A stretch of DNA of 64,000 nucleotides from Endocalyx cinctus (lineage: Eukaryota > Ascomycota > Sordariomycetes > Amphisphaeriales > Apiosporaceae): assembly GCA_001600455.1 (NCBI GenBank), contig BCKC01000006.1, positions 2,480,001 to 2,544,000 of the forward strand. Reading direction: 5' to 3'. The position numbers and the translations under genes are program-made. This document shows, piece after piece, positions 59,363 to 64,000 of the stretch (its first letter is position 1; the number at the start of each line of letters is the position of its first letter). A model generated the notes under the pieces. It made no database searches and was not told the DNA's origin. It was given only the letters and a program-made list of their open reading frames with translations.

Positions 59363-62300
59363 TTTTATTATCTTAACCTTGTTAATACTTAACTCGCCGG
59401 TAAAGAAAAAGAAGAAGAAAAAAAAAAAAAAAGTGTATATTAATTAAATTAGCTAGACCATGCGGCGCAACCTGTTTTTACTATTAAAAGCAAATAAATT
59501 AAACAAACATAAGAAGGAGAGGAGAGTTTGCTATTTGCTATTAAGAGGTCGGCTGGTCTAAGCCAAAGTTAAGAAGAGGGAAAAACGACCGAACGTTGAC
59601 AAGAAGGTCACAGAATAAAAGAATAAAAAAAGAGAAGTAAAATAAAAGTGATTTGAGAAATGAGTACTTTTTTAATGTTTATGTACTATTGGGTACTCAA
59701 AATGGAATACCATAGTATACATAAATTTTCTATACATGCAGAGATGTGGATATCCTATTATACGGGTAGAATCCATTCTATCCAGGTGCTAGGCAGCTAG
59801 GGTGTCAGGGTGTCGGGATGTATACCGCGGGACAAGGTACTTGATTATTATATTAGATAAGATACGTCTTATATCATTTTACGGAGTACTCAAATCATAT
59901 TTAGTGTAGCGTACGGAGTTTATATGTATAGTGTATAATATATAGAGTATACATACCAGAGTATACATACACTACTGCTAGGTACTACTGTAAATAGGTG
60001 AGATCTTCCCTACTACACTACTGCGTATTTCTTACACGGCAACGGACGGTGGAATGATTATCAATCACTTGTAAGAAATCTCTCTCTTCGTCTCTCTGAA
60101 ACGGAGGAATACCCAGTCCTGCCAGCCCTTCCAAGTCTAATTCTTACGAAGTTGTATGGATTAATAATAAATCTAAACTCGAAATAGTTTAGCCATTCTT
60201 TTAAATTTCCTGGCAATTCTCCATTATTTCTATCTACTATTATCTACTCTTGTACTGGTTTGTATATTCCGACCCATTTCGGAGACATTCCAAACATTAA
60301 ATACCCCACTAAATACGGACTTAACAATGGTCTTAATCACCGGGACACTTTAAGATGAAGAAAGACAGAAAAACAAAAGAAAAAGCATGAATAATTCGAA
60401 AGACTATTTGATTCTGTTATTACTCGGAGGGAAATACTAAATAGAAAGTATAGATATTTAGTAGAGAAGATATACTTGTGGATATTCCCATTACAAGTTC
60501 TAAAAAAGAAAAAAAGGGAAAAAAAAAAAATCCATTCAACTTTAATTATTTCATGCTTTATTTTTTATTTTTTCTATTATTTTTTTTTGTCCATGTTGAG
60601 TAACAATTCGTTCTCTGTTTGAAAGCCACCGAATGGCGTGAAATGGCGTTTTTCTTGTATAAAAATTACTATTACGTGTACAAACAAAGAGACTCCATAC
60701 TCAAATCCCTCGTCAGGCTCGCTGGCACGGGGTGGTTTGTATCCGATGCCGACGCTGATTAATTCGAAAGATCGGCGGGTTCTCGAGTCTACTTTTTTCT
60801 CAAGTTAAAATGCTTAAATTCATCGAGACCCTGACTTATCCTCCTCCACTTACCGAAGGGTTTAGATCTTCCGGCTCGCAACCTTACTACGGTATTTACA
60901 TAGTACCTACACTAGCAGACTAGGTACAGGTAATTTTACACTTCAAAATATACCTACGTACTCGTAGCCATTATTATTTAGTGTCGTACGCGAACACTCG
61001 TCGCAAAACTGGCAAAGTTCTATAAATTAATTACGGTGCCCCGGGTGGCTTAGCTATTATTATACTGTACAAGTATATATTGTAATAGTGTCAACCGGCC
61101 TAAGATCTTCTTCATGTCTGTGCTACCCCGAAATCTAGGAACGCCCAAGGTATGCATGCCTGCCTGGTACTTCACTATTTAATAACGAATCGGTCGCATG
61201 TAGTGTCCGAGAACCCGTCAACGTGGAAGTGGGAAAATGCACCTGCAGATAAGCCGCAAATCATATTATGTTTTTTGCCATCACAACGTAGTGTTCATGA
61301 ACCGTTTGAGTCACCCGGTGTGCACTTTTCAAAACATTATCAACATATGTCACATCTTTTGATCGAGATTCTTCTGTTTTTTTTTTTTTTTCGTTTCATT
61401 TTTTGTAAAGGATGATACGAGATGAGATCATATCATTCTGTGTTTGGACTAAGCAGTACCCGTAGTATGAAGCAATCCATCGTTCTGAATCATTTTGAAT
61501 CAGTTACTAAATATCCCCCTTAACTGTGCTTAAGTGCGAACTGAGTCCCGGTCTCCATAATTCTCCACCACCCTTCCACCTTTTGGCAGCTTTACCAGCT
61601 GACATCAGCTATCGCGTAGGTAATACGCCTAAGTCTTACGTACTGACTTGTTTTTGTATTTTGATTGGCCCAAAATCTATCGACGTAGGAACGGGGATTT
61701 CAATCTCGGAAAGTAAGTCAGCCAAACGTAAATCGCAAATAAATTGTTAAGCGGGAGCTATTCCTTAACAGTTCAAGTTAACATCGTCGTATTCATTCCA
61801 AAANAAAATCAGAAAAAAAAAAAAAAAGAAAAAAGTACAAGAAAAATTATAAATATATTTTCCCCGCAATATCAATCATTCTTCTCATTCTCTATCACCT
61901 TTTTTTTCCCTTTCGTTCTTTAATCTCCCTCGATCGTGAGGTCCGAAATAAAAATATCATGCCTTTGGCGAACGCTAACGGCTGCTTTAGGTAATTGCCG
62001 TTCGGTGGGGTTGGGTGGCAATTATCCCACTTTCCTTGTTCTAGCATGTAGTGGACGCACATGTACTATACATTGCTGGAATGTACTATACATTACACTA
62101 CCGGAAGAGCGTCCTGGAAACTCCTTATCAAAGCGTCACCTAGCTCAAACCCCCCCACCGGTATCCCCTTCCGCCTTGATTATCAAAAATGAAATGTACC
62201 GTACACTATGCAGTAGTGTCCATACATGCGTGCCTATCCTGTCCACTAATATGTATATATTTAGTCGGAGCTCTGGCCAGCTTCTAACTCCTTTTCCGAT

Positions 62301-64000
62301 TTGAGTAGGAGAGGAACAAAAGCCGTACAGTAGTGTGCTTCAGTGCAGTAGTAACCGGGTATCTAGTAGTAGTACTATCTAGTAGTCGTCATGGTCTTGA
62401 GGACATCATCACCCTCCGAGACGCATCCAACAGCATGTCCCGGTCGCTCATCCACGAGTCAGACATGCGGTGATTTGGGGTTTACTGTGTTTTCATTGCG
62501 CGAGGAATAGAGTTTAGGGAGCTGAGCCAAGCAATTAGGACGAAAATCATGATGCCGTGACCGTTATGTATCTTTGTGATTATTTGTGATTACGGCCTTC
62601 GATACATATCACCAGCATCTTTTTGTCCAAACTGACATGCTCTTGGCATCATTGCTTACGGCGTGTTAACTCTAGGTCCTCTCTCTCGGTTATAGGTGGT
62701 AATATTCATCAAACTTAAATCACTTCTAGATAGGTCGTATAAATTGTAATACCCATGATGATTCATTGCCGTTAAAAAAAGGGGGGGGTGGCAGAATTAT
62801 GTACATACTGTATCTCAAATATCAGAACGTTAACCCGTCAAATTTTAACTCAAGTCACTCGTCTTTTTTAGATCAAAGGAGTAAGAGGGTCGGCCCGACC
62901 AACCATTTAACTCCGTACCGGATGGTCGGATGCGGAGATGCCAGCAGTGATGCTCATTTTGATAGCATAAGATCTATGCAGGATTTTTGGGATAATGCCG
63001 CAGGTACATACCAAGGCATCGTAGTGCTGAACATATCAGCTCGGGAAGATACTTACCTTTTTTTTTTCGTTACTGATTGGTATCTCCTACCTCCGCGTGA
63101 AATTTCCGCGTGTGGACCACGTGTGATGGATGGGGCGGAGGGACAGAAAAGAATCTTCTTCGAGTTAGGATAGCTATCTTAATATTATCTTAAGACCTCA
63201 GATATTACACCGCTAAAGCTGCATGCAACGGTACAGCTCGTATAAACGCCGCTGGTCCGCATGAAAGATATCCTGTACATATAGGTTTTGACAGACGCGT
63301 AATATACACGGAGAAAGCTATATATACACGCGCATATTAGAAACTAAATAGGTATATGATCGAAGCAGCCCCGGCATTTTCTCATTTCTCGTCACCCCTT
63401 TCCTTATGGACCCGCTACGGTAAGTTGACTCATCGCCGAGAGGCCGAGTTCTTGAAGATGAAATCTAGAATGCCACGCTTAGAAAGAATATGGCTTATTC
63501 TCCTATAATCCCGGGTTAACGATACATGAAAAGGACGAGACAATCCAGCTGACCGGCGAGAAAAAGAGGAAAAGTAACACAATTTGACTAGCTTAGATAC
63601 GTAGGTATATGCATACTCGGTTCTTTCAGCCCTTTATCTCCATATCTCACCTAAACACACCACGACGCCCTTCCGATCCAAGATGATCTAGATATCGTAG
63701 TAATGTGTAGTGGAAGATAGCTGTATCAAACGAGATACCGGCATAACCGGTCTCTCTCAATATTAGGAATTACGAATTGTACAAGTTGTCCTCGAGAAAT
63801 CTTATCTTGAACCCAGCTCTACTCTTCTTTCCAATTCTCTCTACCGAAGTTCTTTTTTTGTCATAAGCCATCCCCACCGCCCCTCCTCCCCTTATTTCCT
63901 CCCCTTTTCTCATTTCCCGCCTTGTTCTACTATATACAAAGTAAAGCATGGTAGGCGCGTAGTATCTTCCAACTTTCTCGTAAAATTAAACCTCCTCATC
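59363..64000. other. 4.6-kb gene-free right edge
   Basis: AT-rich DNA upstream of the ABC transporter. It holds its promoter, poly-A (59419-59430), two TACGGAGT motifs (59880, 59912), T-runs (61378-61390) and one ambiguous base at 61804. Open frames are short, with no codon structure or family similarity. Confidence 0.5.

Overview
The window is nuclear DNA of a filamentous ascomycete (Pezizomycotina), most likely a Sordariomycete. The evidence is short spliceosomal introns (mostly 57-110 nt, GTAAGT-like donors, CTAAC/CTGAC-like branch points), GC-rich coding exons set in AT-rich intergenic DNA full of homopolymers and microsatellites, and a gene content that is typical of these fungi: RTA1-like, rhodopsin-like 7TM, MAPEG, Zn2Cys6, PDR-type ABC, S10 and fungal arylsulfotransferase-like genes. 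I reconstructed 19 protein-coding genes and one intron-containing tRNA-Lys(UUU). Gene density is low, about one gene per 3.4 kb, with several gene-free stretches of 2 to 4.6 kb.

Layout. 1-9 kb: a REI1-like 60S biogenesis zinc-finger protein (-), a secreted, probably GPI-anchored S10 carboxypeptidase (+), and a 4-coumarate-CoA ligase-like enzyme (+) ending in a peroxisomal ARL tripeptide. 9-13 kb: nothing recognisable. 13-22.4 kb: a secreted arylsulfotransferase-like protein (+), then four minus-strand genes (cupin, RTA1-like 7TM protein, Zn2Cys6 regulator, small secreted protein). 25-30 kb: a lipase-like membrane protein with a diverged nucleophile elbow, then an unknown membrane protein, both +. 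31.6-36.6 kb: mitochondrial ribosomal protein mL50 (-) divergent from a conserved single-pass membrane protein (+), then DAHP synthase (-). 38.9-43.1 kb: a secreted SGNH/GDSL esterase (+), tRNA-Lys (-), and a rhodopsin-like 7TM protein (-) whose reading frame needs a 20-nt microexon. 45-52.6 kb: a FATP/Fat1-like acyl-CoA synthetase (+, ends AKL), an unknown nuclear-looking protein (-), and a MAPEG protein (+). 53 kb: a possible permease relic. 54.8-59.4 kb: a full-length PDR-type ABC transporter (-) with a 30-nt last exon. 59.4-64 kb: AT-rich, no gene seen.

How the genes relate. Housekeeping functions (REI1, mL50, DAHP synthase, tRNA) are mixed with environment-facing ones (secreted hydrolases, two 7TM proteins, a drug-efflux pump, a MAPEG protein, a small secreted protein). 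The two PTS1-bearing adenylate-forming enzymes suggest CoA activation of carboxylic or fatty acids in peroxisomes. I see no polyketide, peptide or terpene synthase, so I do not call a biosynthetic cluster. I also saw no intact transposon, CRISPR-like array or clearly new system. The most distinctive points are gene-structure features (microexon, tiny terminal exon, tRNA intron), the diverged lipase-like protein and a recurring TACTCCGTA motif. All exon boundaries were inferred by eye from splice signals, phase and family similarity.
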